From Maribacter hydrothermalis (GTDB taxonomy: Bacteria > Bacteroidota > Bacteroidia > Flavobacteriales > Flavobacteriaceae): a stretch of DNA of 64,000 bases. The stretch is from NCBI RefSeq assembly GCF_001913155.1, contig NZ_CP018760.1, forward strand, positions 992,001-1,056,000. The letters run 5' to 3'. A program made the translations under genes and the position numbers. Under the pieces are notes generated by a model. The model saw only the letters and a list, made by a program, of their open reading frames with translations, was not told the origin of the DNA and searched no databases. Positions within the stretch are counted from its first letter, which is position 1. Each line of letters opens with the position of its first letter. Positions 55,357 through 63,106 of this stretch are shown here, in pieces.

Positions 55357-55384
55357 AAATTTATTATGCATGCATAATAAATTT
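55357..55384. promoter_or_regulatory. Perfect 28-bp palindrome between pdhB and etfB
   Basis: The left half is AAATTTATTATGCA and the right half its exact reverse complement, with ATGCATGCAT at the centre. It ends 47 bp before the etfB ATG, just upstream of a TATCTTCG minus-7 box, where a repressor would block RNA polymerase. It is probably a dimeric regulator (TetR- or MarR-like) site; that is inference. Confidence 0.65.
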
Positions 55385-55397
55385 AGAATAAAATAGT

Positions 55398-55405
55398 TAT
55401 CTTCG
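55398..55405 (+). promoter_or_regulatory. Candidate minus-7 box of etfBA
   Basis: TATCTTCG matches TAnnTTTG except one base, 26 bp before the etfB ATG. The palindrome ends 13 bp upstream. Confidence 0.45.
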
Positions 55406-55431
55406 TAGCTATTGAAATAAAGTTTTTAAAC

Positions 55432-56172
55432 ATGAAGATATTAGTTTGTATAAGTAATGTTCCCGATACCACCTCTAAAATAAATTTCTCCGAAGGTGAT
55501 ACTAAATTCGATACCAATGGTGTTCAATTTGTTATAAACCCTAATGATGAATTTGGGTTAACAAGAGCAATGTGGTTCAAAGAAAAACAAGGTGCAACCG
55601 TGCACATTGCAACTGTTGGCGGCCCAAACGTTGAGCCTACAATGCGTAAAGCCCTTGCTATTGGAGCTGACGAGGCATTTAGAATCAATGCCGAACCTAC
55701 GGACGGCTTTTATGTTGCTCAACAATTAGCTGAAATAGTTAAAAATGGTGGTTATGATCTTGTAATCGGCGGTAAAGAATCTATTGACTATAACGGCGGT
55801 ATGGTACCCGGTATATTAGCTTCACTTACTAATATGAATTTCATTAATTCTTGTATAAGCTTAGAAATTGATGGTAACAACGTTTCCGCAGTAAGAGAAA
55901 TAGATGGCGGAAAAGAGACTTTGAGCAGTTCTCTGCCAATTGTTATCGGTGGCCAAAAAGGCCTTGTAGCTGAAAGCGACCTTCGTATTCCAAATATGAG
56001 AGGTATTATGATGGCCAGAAAGAAAAACTTAGGTATTCTAGAACCTGTTGATGGATTAAATGCTACTGAAGATAAAAAATTCGACAAACCAGCTGCAAAA
56101 GGTCAAGTTAAACTAGCCGATAATGTAGATCAGTTAATTGACCTCTTACATAAAGAAGCTAAAGTCATTTAA
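55432..56172 (+). CDS. etfB: Electron transfer flavoprotein beta subunit
   Basis: A 246-residue ETF beta subunit. It starts MKILVCISNVPDTTSKI, binds AMP in this subunit, and carries DLVIGGKESIDYNGGMVPGILA near residue 105, followed by the C-terminal arm. With EtfA it accepts electrons from acyl-CoA dehydrogenases and passes them to the quinone pool through ETF-quinone oxidoreductase. It is first of the etfB-etfA operon, 40 bp before etfA, and lies behind the 28-bp palindrome. Regulation by fatty acid supply is a fair guess. Confidence 0.96.
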   Translation: MKILVCISNVPDTTSKINFSEGDTKFDTNGVQFVINPNDEFGLTRAMWFKEKQGATVHIATVGGPNVEPTMRKALAIGADEAFRINAEPTDGFYVAQQLAEIVKNGGYDLVIGGKESIDYNGGMVPGILASLTNMNFINSCISLEIDGNNVSAVREIDGGKETLSSSLPIVIGGQKGLVAESDLRIPNMRGIMMARKKNLGILEPVDGLNATEDKKFDKPAAKGQVKLADNVDQLIDLLHKEAKVI

Positions 56173-56212
56173 CACCTCTCTTTTAAAGAATACAAATTAA
56201 AATTAAAGAAAA

Positions 56213-57181
56213 ATGTCAGTCTTAGTATATACAGAATCAGAAAAAGGAAAGTTTAAAAAGAACGCTTTAGAAGTAGCTTCTTACGCTTCGGCAGTTGCTA
56301 AAATGATGGGCACTACTGTAACCGCGATAGCATTTAATAGCACAGAAAATGAATCTTTAGGAGAATATGGAGTATCTAAAGTACTTCATATAAAAGATGA
56401 AACTTTTAATACGTTTAATGCAGGCGATTACGCTGCAACCATTGCACAAGCGGTTAAAAGCACAGATGCTAAGCTTGTAATTTTAAGTTCAAGTACCGAC
56501 ACTAAATATTTAGCCCCTTTATTGGCCGCTAAACTAACCGCAGGTTACGCACCTAACGTAGTAGCAGCTCCAGAAAGCATTACTCCGTTTATGGTTAAAA
56601 GAACTGCCTTTAGTAATAAAGGATTTGCACATACTCAAATAGATACCGATGTTAAAATCGTTGGCGTTTCCAATAACGCCTTTGGAGCACACGAAAACAA
56701 AACAGCTATTACGGTCGAAGAAATTAGTGGATCTAAAGATGATAAAAAGAACGATACTAAATCTGTAGACATAGATAAAGTTGTTGGTAAAGCTACTATA
56801 GCAGATGCCGATATTGTCGTTTCTGCAGGTAGAGGATTAAAAGGTCCTGAAAATTGGGGCATGATCGAAGAACTTGCAAATGTTCTGGGTGCAGCAACCG
56901 CATGCTCGAAACCAGTTTCTGACTTGGGATGGAGACCTCATGGAGAGCATGTTGGTCAAACTGGTAAGCCAGTGGCAAGTAATCTATACATTGCTATCGG
57001 AATCTCTGGGGCTATTCAACATTTAGCAGGTGTTAGTGCATCTAAAACAAAAGTTGTTATCAATAATGACCCTGAAGCACCGTTTTTTAAGGCTGCTGAT
57101 TACGGAATTGTTGGTGATGCATTTGAAGTAGTTCCTGAATTGATTGAAAAATTAAAGGATTTTAAAGCGCAAAACGGGTAA
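56213..57181 (+). CDS. etfA: Electron transfer flavoprotein alpha subunit
   Basis: A 322-residue ETF alpha subunit. The N-terminal half resembles EtfB. The C-terminal FAD domain carries VSAGRGLKGPENWGMIEELANVLGAATACSKPVSDLGW near residue 204, then HVGQTGKPVASNLYIAIGISGAIQHLAGV, the FAD-binding signature. FAD sits here, and the protein heterodimerises with EtfB. A terminator follows 27 bp after the stop. Confidence 0.96.
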   Translation: MSVLVYTESEKGKFKKNALEVASYASAVAKMMGTTVTAIAFNSTENESLGEYGVSKVLHIKDETFNTFNAGDYAATIAQAVKSTDAKLVILSSSTDTKYLAPLLAAKLTAGYAPNVVAAPESITPFMVKRTAFSNKGFAHTQIDTDVKIVGVSNNAFGAHENKTAITVEEISGSKDDKKNDTKSVDIDKVVGKATIADADIVVSAGRGLKGPENWGMIEELANVLGAATACSKPVSDLGWRPHGEHVGQTGKPVASNLYIAIGISGAIQHLAGVSASKTKVVINNDPEAPFFKAADYGIVGDAFEVVPELIEKLKDFKAQNG

Positions 57182-57208
57182 TTTTTTGTTATTTTGTGCC
57201 CCCTAAAG

Positions 57209-57255
57209 GGCTGTTCAAATAGTTGAAGCCTCAAGTATTTGAATAGCCTTTTTTA
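57209..57255 (+). terminator. Terminator of etfBA
   Basis: GGCTGTTCAAATA pairs with TATTTGAATAGCC (13 bp, one G-T) and a T6 tract follows, 27 bp after the etfA stop. Confidence 0.88.
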
Positions 57256-57266
57256 GTTAAAGATAT

Positions 57267-57896
57267 ATGAGCTTAGTACGTTTAAAAATTAAAGGCATTT
57301 CCTATAGCCAAACACAAAATGGTGCTTACGCACTTATTTTGAACGAAGTTGAGGGAGATAGAAAATTACCAATAGTCATTGGCGCTTTCGAAGCTCAATC
57401 TATTGCAATTGCATTAGAAAAAGAAATTAAGCCCCCAAGACCGCTAACACATGACCTTTTCAAAAACTTTTCAGATAGGTTTGATATTGTTATAAAACAG
57501 GTTATAATTCACAAATTAGTGGATGGTGTTTTTTATTCAAGCATTATCTGCGAAAGAGACGGTATAGAAGAAATTATAGATGCAAGGACTAGCGATGCTA
57601 TTGCACTGGCACTGCGCTTTAACGCACCTATATTCACCTATAAAACTATATTAGACAAAGCTGGTATTTTCTTAAAATTCTCATCGAAGGATAAAGAAAA
57701 AAAGGATAGTGATGATAGTATTATGGTCGATGAAATTCTACAAGAAGGTGAAACTATAGAAATAGAATCTGGCGCATCAGATGGTTATACCGAACTAACT
57801 ATAGATGAACTCGAAGCAGAGTTAAAAAAAGCGGTAACGAACGAAGATTACGAAAAGGCCGCCAAATTGAGAGATGAAATCTCAAAACGCAACTAA
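57267..57896 (+). CDS. Bifunctional nuclease family protein
   Basis: A 209-residue protein. Residues 1-140 form the BFN (DUF151) domain (LPIVIGAFEAQSIAIALEKEIKPPRPLTHDL), a fold with reported DNase/RNase activity in plant homologues. The C-terminus (about 172-208) is a UVR motif helix hairpin (LEAELKKAVTNEDYEKAAKLRDEI), the UvrB-UvrC interaction motif. Bacterial role is not established; a nucleic-acid or stress function is possible. It is 16 bp upstream of the nucleoside transporter. Confidence 0.93.
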   Translation: MSLVRLKIKGISYSQTQNGAYALILNEVEGDRKLPIVIGAFEAQSIAIALEKEIKPPRPLTHDLFKNFSDRFDIVIKQVIIHKLVDGVFYSSIICERDGIEEIIDARTSDAIALALRFNAPIFTYKTILDKAGIFLKFSSKDKEKKDSDDSIMVDEILQEGETIEIESGASDGYTELTIDELEAELKKAVTNEDYEKAAKLRDEISKRN

Positions 57897-57912
57897 TATT
57901 AAATTATAGTTT

Positions 57913-59373
57913 ATGAAAAAGGGCAAATGGTTGCTAATTTTCGCACTAATATTCACCACAATTACATTTGCTCAAGACGTAGACGTAACTCAAACCATAC
58001 AAGACACTGCCGACACTACTTTAGTTGAAGATGTCGCTACTGCTAGTGTTATGGGTATGGAACCAAATGAAGGCTTTTCCCTTAATAGTCTTGGTAGAGG
58101 TATTCTTGGAATGGCTGTCTTATTACTTTTTGCGTTTTTATTCAGTTCTAATAGAAAAGCTATTAACTGGAAAACTGTTGGTATTGGGCTTGCATTACAG
58201 TTGGTAATTGCTATTGGCGTGCTTAAGATTCCATTTGTACAATTGGTTTTTGAACAAATTGGAAGAATCTTTGTTAGCATTTTAGAGTTTACCCGCGCAG
58301 GTAGTAAATTTCTTTTTGAAGGTCTTGTAGTAGACACGGGTACTTTCGGGTACATATTTGCTTTTCAGGTACTACCAACAATTATATTTTTCTCTGCTCT
58401 AACGTCCTTATTATACTATTTAGGATTGATACAAAAAATAGTAAAGTGGCTTGCTTGGGCACTTTCTAAAACCTTGGGTATTTCAGGACCTGAGAGTCTT
58501 TCTATTGCCGGAAATATATTTCTTGGACAAACTGAAGCTCCTTTATTAATAAAAGCTTATTTAGAAAAAATGACCAAATCAGAGATTCTATTGGTCATGA
58601 TTGGCGGTATGGCAACTCTTGCGGGTGCAGTTTTAGCTGCTTATATCGGATTTTTAGGCGGTGAAGACGAAATACTTCAATTAGTTTTCGCTAAGCATTT
58701 ATTAGCCGCTTCAGTAATGGCGGCTCCAGGGGCAATTGTAATATCTAAAATGTTATACCCACAAACTGAAGAGGTAAATAGCGATGTCCATGTATCTTCT
58801 GAAAAAATTGGAGCCAATGTATTGGATGCCATATCAAATGGAACTACTGAAGGTTTAAGACTCGCAGTTAATGTTGGTGCCATGCTTTTAGTTTTTGTGG
58901 CTATAATTGCAATGGTTAATGGAATTTTAGAATGGACAGGAGATTTAACACATCTTAATTCATGGATTGCGGACAACACATCCTATTCAAAATTTTCCCT
59001 TGAAGCAATTTTAGGTACAATTTTCGCCCCTTTAATGTGGCTCATAGGCGTTGCCAATGAAGATATTATGTTAATGGGACAATTACTAGGTATAAAATTA
59101 GTGGCCAGCGAATTTGTAGGTTATATTCAATTAGCAGAACTAAAAGACCTAGCCACCCTACCTCATTTACAGTATAATAAATCTGTAATCATGGCTACTT
59201 ATATGCTTTGTGGTTTTGCAAACTTCGCCTCTATAGGTATACAAATAGGTGGCATAGGGTCGCTCGCTCCTGGACAAAGAAAGACTTTATCTGAATTCGG
59301 AATGAAAGCTGTTCTTGGTGGTTCTTTAGCATCATTACTTTCTGCAACTATTGCAGGTATGATTTTAGGATAA
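57913..59373 (+). CDS. Concentrative nucleoside transporter (NupC/CNT family)
   Basis: A 486-residue inner-membrane Na- or H-coupled nucleoside importer. A signal-like N-terminal segment (ending TFAQ) and an acidic linker precede the core. The core has the CNT motifs SLSIAGNIFLGQTEAPLLIKAYLEKMTKSEI near residue 194, MLLVFVAIIAMVNGIL near residue 316, and the final GFANFASIGIQIGGIGSLAPGQR near residue 436. It imports nucleosides that the kinase at 44329 could phosphorylate; that link is suggestive only. It is translated 16 bp after the nuclease-family gene. Confidence 0.94.
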   Translation: MKKGKWLLIFALIFTTITFAQDVDVTQTIQDTADTTLVEDVATASVMGMEPNEGFSLNSLGRGILGMAVLLLFAFLFSSNRKAINWKTVGIGLALQLVIAIGVLKIPFVQLVFEQIGRIFVSILEFTRAGSKFLFEGLVVDTGTFGYIFAFQVLPTIIFFSALTSLLYYLGLIQKIVKWLAWALSKTLGISGPESLSIAGNIFLGQTEAPLLIKAYLEKMTKSEILLVMIGGMATLAGAVLAAYIGFLGGEDEILQLVFAKHLLAASVMAAPGAIVISKMLYPQTEEVNSDVHVSSEKIGANVLDAISNGTTEGLRLAVNVGAMLLVFVAIIAMVNGILEWTGDLTHLNSWIADNTSYSKFSLEAILGTIFAPLMWLIGVANEDIMLMGQLLGIKLVASEFVGYIQLAELKDLATLPHLQYNKSVIMATYMLCGFANFASIGIQIGGIGSLAPGQRKTLSEFGMKAVLGGSLASLLSATIAGMILG

Positions 59374-59469
59374 ATACCCCCTAGCCCCCAAAAGGGTTAC
59401 ACTTATAGTTTCGTTGATAATTATTGATAACTGAGAAGTTATTCTACTGTTTTACATATCATCTTTCTT

Positions 59470-59477
59470 TATTTTTG
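59470..59477 (+). promoter_or_regulatory. Candidate minus-7 box of thyA
   Basis: TATTTTTG matches TAnnTTTG exactly, 62 bp before the thyA ATG. Confidence 0.4.
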
Positions 59478-59539
59478 AAGTAACAAAAATCATTTCTCCG
59501 CAAGATTACTACGCAAAGGACTCAAGGAGCTTTATTCTT

Positions 59540-60364
59540 ATGAAACAATACCACGACTTACTTAATCATGTATTAATAGAAGGAAACCAAAAGGGTGACC
59601 GCACAGGAACCGGAACTAAAAGTGTTTTTGGGTATCAAATGCGTTTTGACCTAAGTGAAGGTTTCCCAATGGTGACCACTAAAAAATTACATTTAAAATC
59701 TATAGTTTACGAGCTACTTTGGTTTTTAAAAGGTGATACTAATATTAAGTATTTACAAGATAACGGTGTTCGAATTTGGAACGAATGGGCTGATGAAAAC
59801 GGAGATCTTGGTCCGGTTTATGGCCATCAATGGCGTAATTGGAACGATGATGAAATTGACCAAATAAAAGAAGTTGTCCATTCTTTAAAAACGAATCCCA
59901 ATAGTAGAAGAATGCTAGTATCCGCATGGAACCCTAGTGTACTACCAGACACATCCAAATCATTTTCAGAGAATGTAGCTAACAACAAAGCAGCTTTACC
60001 GCCTTGCCATGCGTTCTTTCAGTTTTATGTTGCCGATGGCAAATTATCTTGCCAATTATACCAACGTAGCGCAGATATTTTCCTAGGCGTTCCTTTTAAC
60101 ATAGCATCTTACGCATTATTTACCATGATGATGGCGCAAGTTTGTGGTTTTGAAGCTGGCGACTTTATTCACACTTTTGGTGATGCCCATATATACAACA
60201 ACCATATGGAGCAGGTAGAACTGCAATTAAGTAGAGAACCTAGAGCATTGCCAAAAATGAAAATAAATCCTGAGGTGAAAGATATTTTTGATTTTAAGTT
60301 CGAAGATTTTTCATTAGAAGATTACAATCCGCATCCTCATATAAAGGGGAAAGTAGCTATATAG
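59540..60364 (+). CDS. thyA: Thymidylate synthase
   Basis: A 274-residue ThyA that methylates dUMP with methylene-THF. Motifs: [19 protein letters not shown] near residue 20, the active-site Cys in [13 protein letters not shown] near residue 155, [18 protein letters not shown] near residue 175 and [12 protein letters not shown] near residue 215. The C-terminus [10 protein letters not shown] is typical. Length is normal. It lies upstream of the ergothioneine genes on the same strand, but 72 bp apart, so joint transcription is uncertain. Confidence 0.97.
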   Translation: MKQYHDLLNHVLIEGNQKGDRTGTGTKSVFGYQMRFDLSEGFPMVTTKKLHLKSIVYELLWFLKGDTNIKYLQDNGVRIWNEWADENGDLGPVYGHQWRNWNDDEIDQIKEVVHSLKTNPNSRRMLVSAWNPSVLPDTSKSFSENVANNKAALPPCHAFFQFYVADGKLSCQLYQRSADIFLGVPFNIASYALFTMMMAQVCGFEAGDFIHTFGDAHIYNNHMEQVELQLSREPRALPKMKINPEVKDIFDFKFEDFSLEDYNPHPHIKGKVAI

Positions 60365-60436
60365 CATCAAAATCTTAATTTTTCAAGTTAAAACCTATTG
60401 TACATTTTTATTTAACTTACAATAAAAATTGTTCTC

Positions 60437-61597
60437 ATGGTCAGTACAGATACGCTCGTAGATTTCTTTATGGAAACTAGAGAGCATACCGAGGTTATTT
60501 GCAAACCTCTAGAGATTGAAGATTATGTGGTACAACCTATCATTGACGTCTCACCTCCAAAATGGCACTTAGGTCATACTACCTGGTTTTTTGAAGAATT
60601 TATTCTTAAAACCTATGATAAATCATATCACATATTTGATACTGATTTTTCATTTATATTCAATAGCTACTACGAAACCGTTGGTAAACGTGTTGTTCGT
60701 GCCGATCGCGGCAATCTATCTAGACCATCTGTAAAAAAGGTTTATGAATATCGACATTATGTCACTAAAGCAATGAACAAACTGCTTGCTTCAAATAATG
60801 ACCAAAAGCTGCTAGAGGTTCTTGAGATAGGAATCCATCACGAAAAACAACATCAAGAATTACTGCTTACCGATATTAAATATATTCTAGGGAACAACCC
60901 GCTTTTACCCAAATACTCTGATACTTTTGAAGAATTTACTATTACAAGACACCCTCAAAACTGGATAAATATTAGCGAAGGTATTTATGAAATAGGTCAT
61001 AATTCTACAGAATTCTGTTTTGATAATGAATTAGGAAGACACAAAGTATATCTTAATGATTATCAAATATCAAACAATCTAATTACCAACGCCGAATATC
61101 TTGAATTCATAAAAGCAGATGGGTACAAACGTTTTGACCTTTGGCATGCAGCCGGATGGGACTGGGTTCGGCAAAACCAAGTGAAAGCTCCATTGTACTG
61201 GCATAAAATAGACGGCATTTGGCATTATTATAGTTTAAACGGTTTAACTGAAGTTGAGTTAAAGGCACCTGTAACACATGTTTCTTATTTTGAAGCATTT
61301 GCTTTTGCACAATACAAAGGTTGCCGACTACCAACGGAATTTGAGTGGGAAGTTGCACAGAAATTTTTTAATTGGGGACAACGTTGGGAATGGACAGAAA
61401 GTGCCTATCTCCCCTACCCAAACTATAAAAAAGTAGATGGTGCATTAGGCGAATACAATGGTAAGTTCATGGTCAACCAGAAAGTACTTAGGGGAAGCTC
61501 CATAGCTACACCTAGCAAACATGCCAGACATACTTATAGAAATTTTTTCCCAACAGAGTTAAAATGGCAATTTACAGGAATAAGGTTAGCCATATAA
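60437..61597 (+). CDS. egtB: Ergothioneine biosynthesis sulfoxide synthase EgtB
   Basis: A 386-residue non-haem iron enzyme that joins hercynine to a thiol (gamma-glutamylcysteine or cysteine) with oxygen. Residues 1-155 are a DinB-like helical bundle with iron ligands in HLGHTTW near residue 47 and the HX3HXE motif H135-x3-H139-x-E141. Residues 180-386 are the FGE-sulfatase-type domain (IYEIGHNS..., CRLPTEFEWEVAQ, WEWTESAYLP) ending WQFTGIRLA. It lies 16 bp before egtD. No egtA or egtC is nearby, so the thiol donor is not settled. Confidence 0.94.
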   Translation: MVSTDTLVDFFMETREHTEVICKPLEIEDYVVQPIIDVSPPKWHLGHTTWFFEEFILKTYDKSYHIFDTDFSFIFNSYYETVGKRVVRADRGNLSRPSVKKVYEYRHYVTKAMNKLLASNNDQKLLEVLEIGIHHEKQHQELLLTDIKYILGNNPLLPKYSDTFEEFTITRHPQNWINISEGIYEIGHNSTEFCFDNELGRHKVYLNDYQISNNLITNAEYLEFIKADGYKRFDLWHAAGWDWVRQNQVKAPLYWHKIDGIWHYYSLNGLTEVELKAPVTHVSYFEAFAFAQYKGCRLPTEFEWEVAQKFFNWGQRWEWTESAYLPYPNYKKVDGALGEYNGKFMVNQKVLRGSSIATPSKHARHTYRNFFPTELKWQFTGIRLAI

Positions 61598-61613
61598 TTA
61601 CGATATACTGATT

Positions 61614-62582
61614 ATGCAAGACACTAAAATAGCATCGGTTTTTACATCTGAATTTGAAAAAGAGGTTTATTTTGGCTTAACCGACTCTCCTAAACATCTC
61701 TCTTCAAAATATTTCTACGACAAAATAGGTGATCAACTTTTTCAAAAAATTATGGCAATGCCCACCTATTATCTTACCGATTGCGAGTATGAAATTCTAG
61801 AAAATAACAAAGAAGAAATTAGAGAACTGTTCATAGGTTCTGGCCCTTTTGACCTCATTGAACTTGGCGCAGGCGATGGTAAAAAAACTAAAATTCTTTT
61901 AAAGGAATTCAGTGATAAAAATATAGACTTCACCTATGTACCGATTGATATTAGTGACAATGCATTGAAACAGCTTCATAGTTCGATAAAAAAAGAATTG
62001 CCAGACGTTAACGTTCATCCTTTCCAAGGCACTTACTTTGAAGCACTTAAAGAAATAAACAACCGTAAGAATAGGAAAATAATCTTATTCTTAGGATCTA
62101 ATATTGGTAATCTAGTTCATAAACAAGCTGTCGACTTTATGAACAAAATTCAAAAACTAATGCAGCCTGACGACTTGCTTTTTATGGGATTTGACCAAAA
62201 GAAAAATCCAAAGACTATTTTAGATGCCTATAACGATCAAGAAGGTGTCACTGCCGCATTCAACAAAAATGTACTTGCAAGAATAAATACAGAACTAAAT
62301 GCAAATTTTGACTTGAATCAATTTTTACATTGGGAAGTGTATAATCCAGAAACAGGGACTGCAAAGAGTTATTTAGTATCAAAAATTCAACAAACCGTAA
62401 AAATTGAAAATTTAAAACTACGGGTTGACTTTAAACAATGGGAAACCATACATACAGAAATTTCACAGAAATACGATGACGAAATTATTAATTGGTTAGC
62501 CAAAGAAGCAGGTTTAGAAATGACGACCGAATACGAATCTAAAAGATTACAGTACAAAAACTGTGTATTTAAAAAGTACTAA
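61614..62582 (+). CDS. egtD: L-histidine N-alpha-methyltransferase EgtD
   Basis: A 322-residue SAM-dependent methyltransferase that trimethylates histidine to hercynine, the substrate of EgtB. It has MPTYYLTDCEYEIL near residue 46, the SAM motif IELGAGDGKKTKILL near residue 84, VPIDISDNAL near residue 112 and FLGSNIGNL near residue 160, matching the EgtD signature, and normal length. It uses SAM, linking it to the methionine genes elsewhere in the window. A bidirectional terminator follows. Confidence 0.95.
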   Translation: MQDTKIASVFTSEFEKEVYFGLTDSPKHLSSKYFYDKIGDQLFQKIMAMPTYYLTDCEYEILENNKEEIRELFIGSGPFDLIELGAGDGKKTKILLKEFSDKNIDFTYVPIDISDNALKQLHSSIKKELPDVNVHPFQGTYFEALKEINNRKNRKIILFLGSNIGNLVHKQAVDFMNKIQKLMQPDDLLFMGFDQKKNPKTILDAYNDQEGVTAAFNKNVLARINTELNANFDLNQFLHWEVYNPETGTAKSYLVSKIQQTVKIENLKLRVDFKQWETIHTEISQKYDDEIINWLAKEAGLEMTTEYESKRLQYKNCVFKKY

Positions 62583-62607
62583 GCTTTTTTTTAGAAATTT
62601 ATTCCAT

Positions 62608-62642
62608 AAAAAAGCCTACTATGTAAAATAGCAGGCTTTTTT
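62608..62642. terminator. Bidirectional terminator
   Basis: AAAAAAGCCT-a-CTAT pairs with ATAG-c-AGGCTTTTTT; A and T runs on both flanks. It lies between egtD (plus) and the 62662 gene (minus). Confidence 0.85.
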
Positions 62643-62661
62643 ATATATCAGCATTGCTGTT

Positions 62662-62958
62662 CTACAATTCTAAAACCGCATTTTCTGACCCTGCATATTC
62701 ATTCCACTGGTAACGATCAGCCTCTACTTCATTCACATATTCACCATCAACCAAATACTTAAACTCATAAGCATTTTCCTTAGGAAGATCAAACGTACCT
62801 TTAAAGGTTCCGTTCTTTAATTTCTTTAAAGTACTAGCTTTAGGACTCCAATTATTGAAATCTCCAATTACCGCTACTTTCTTTGCGTCTTCTGCAGGTA
62901 CTGTAAAAGTTACCTTACATACTGGTTTTGTTTTTAGATATTGTTTTGCAATTGCCAT
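62662..62958 (-). CDS. Isoamylase early-set (glycogen-binding fold) domain protein
   Basis: A 98-residue protein consisting of a single E-set beta-sandwich like the N-terminal domain of glycogen-active enzymes and AMPK-beta (CBM48): KVTFTVPAEDAKKVAVIGDFNNWSPKASTLKKLKNGTFKGTFDLPKENAYEFKYLVDG. No signal peptide or catalytic domain. Such small proteins occur in Bacteroidota; a role in binding glycogen or maltodextrin is presumed, not shown. It has its own transcript, closed by a shared terminator. Confidence 0.88.
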   Translation of the reverse strand: MAIAKQYLKTKPVCKVTFTVPAEDAKKVAVIGDFNNWSPKASTLKKLKNGTFKGTFDLPKENAYEFKYLVDGEYVNEVEADRYQWNEYAGSENAVLEL

Positions 62959-63106
62959 GATATTCTATTTTAAATTTCACTGCAAAACTACTATAATAAA
63001 ACCCTGATTTACAACACTTAAGATATTTTTATCAATTTCTTAAAATATGAATAGTTTTAATATGATAATAGAATTTTATCCTACAAATTTTGACATAAAT
63101 GAATCG

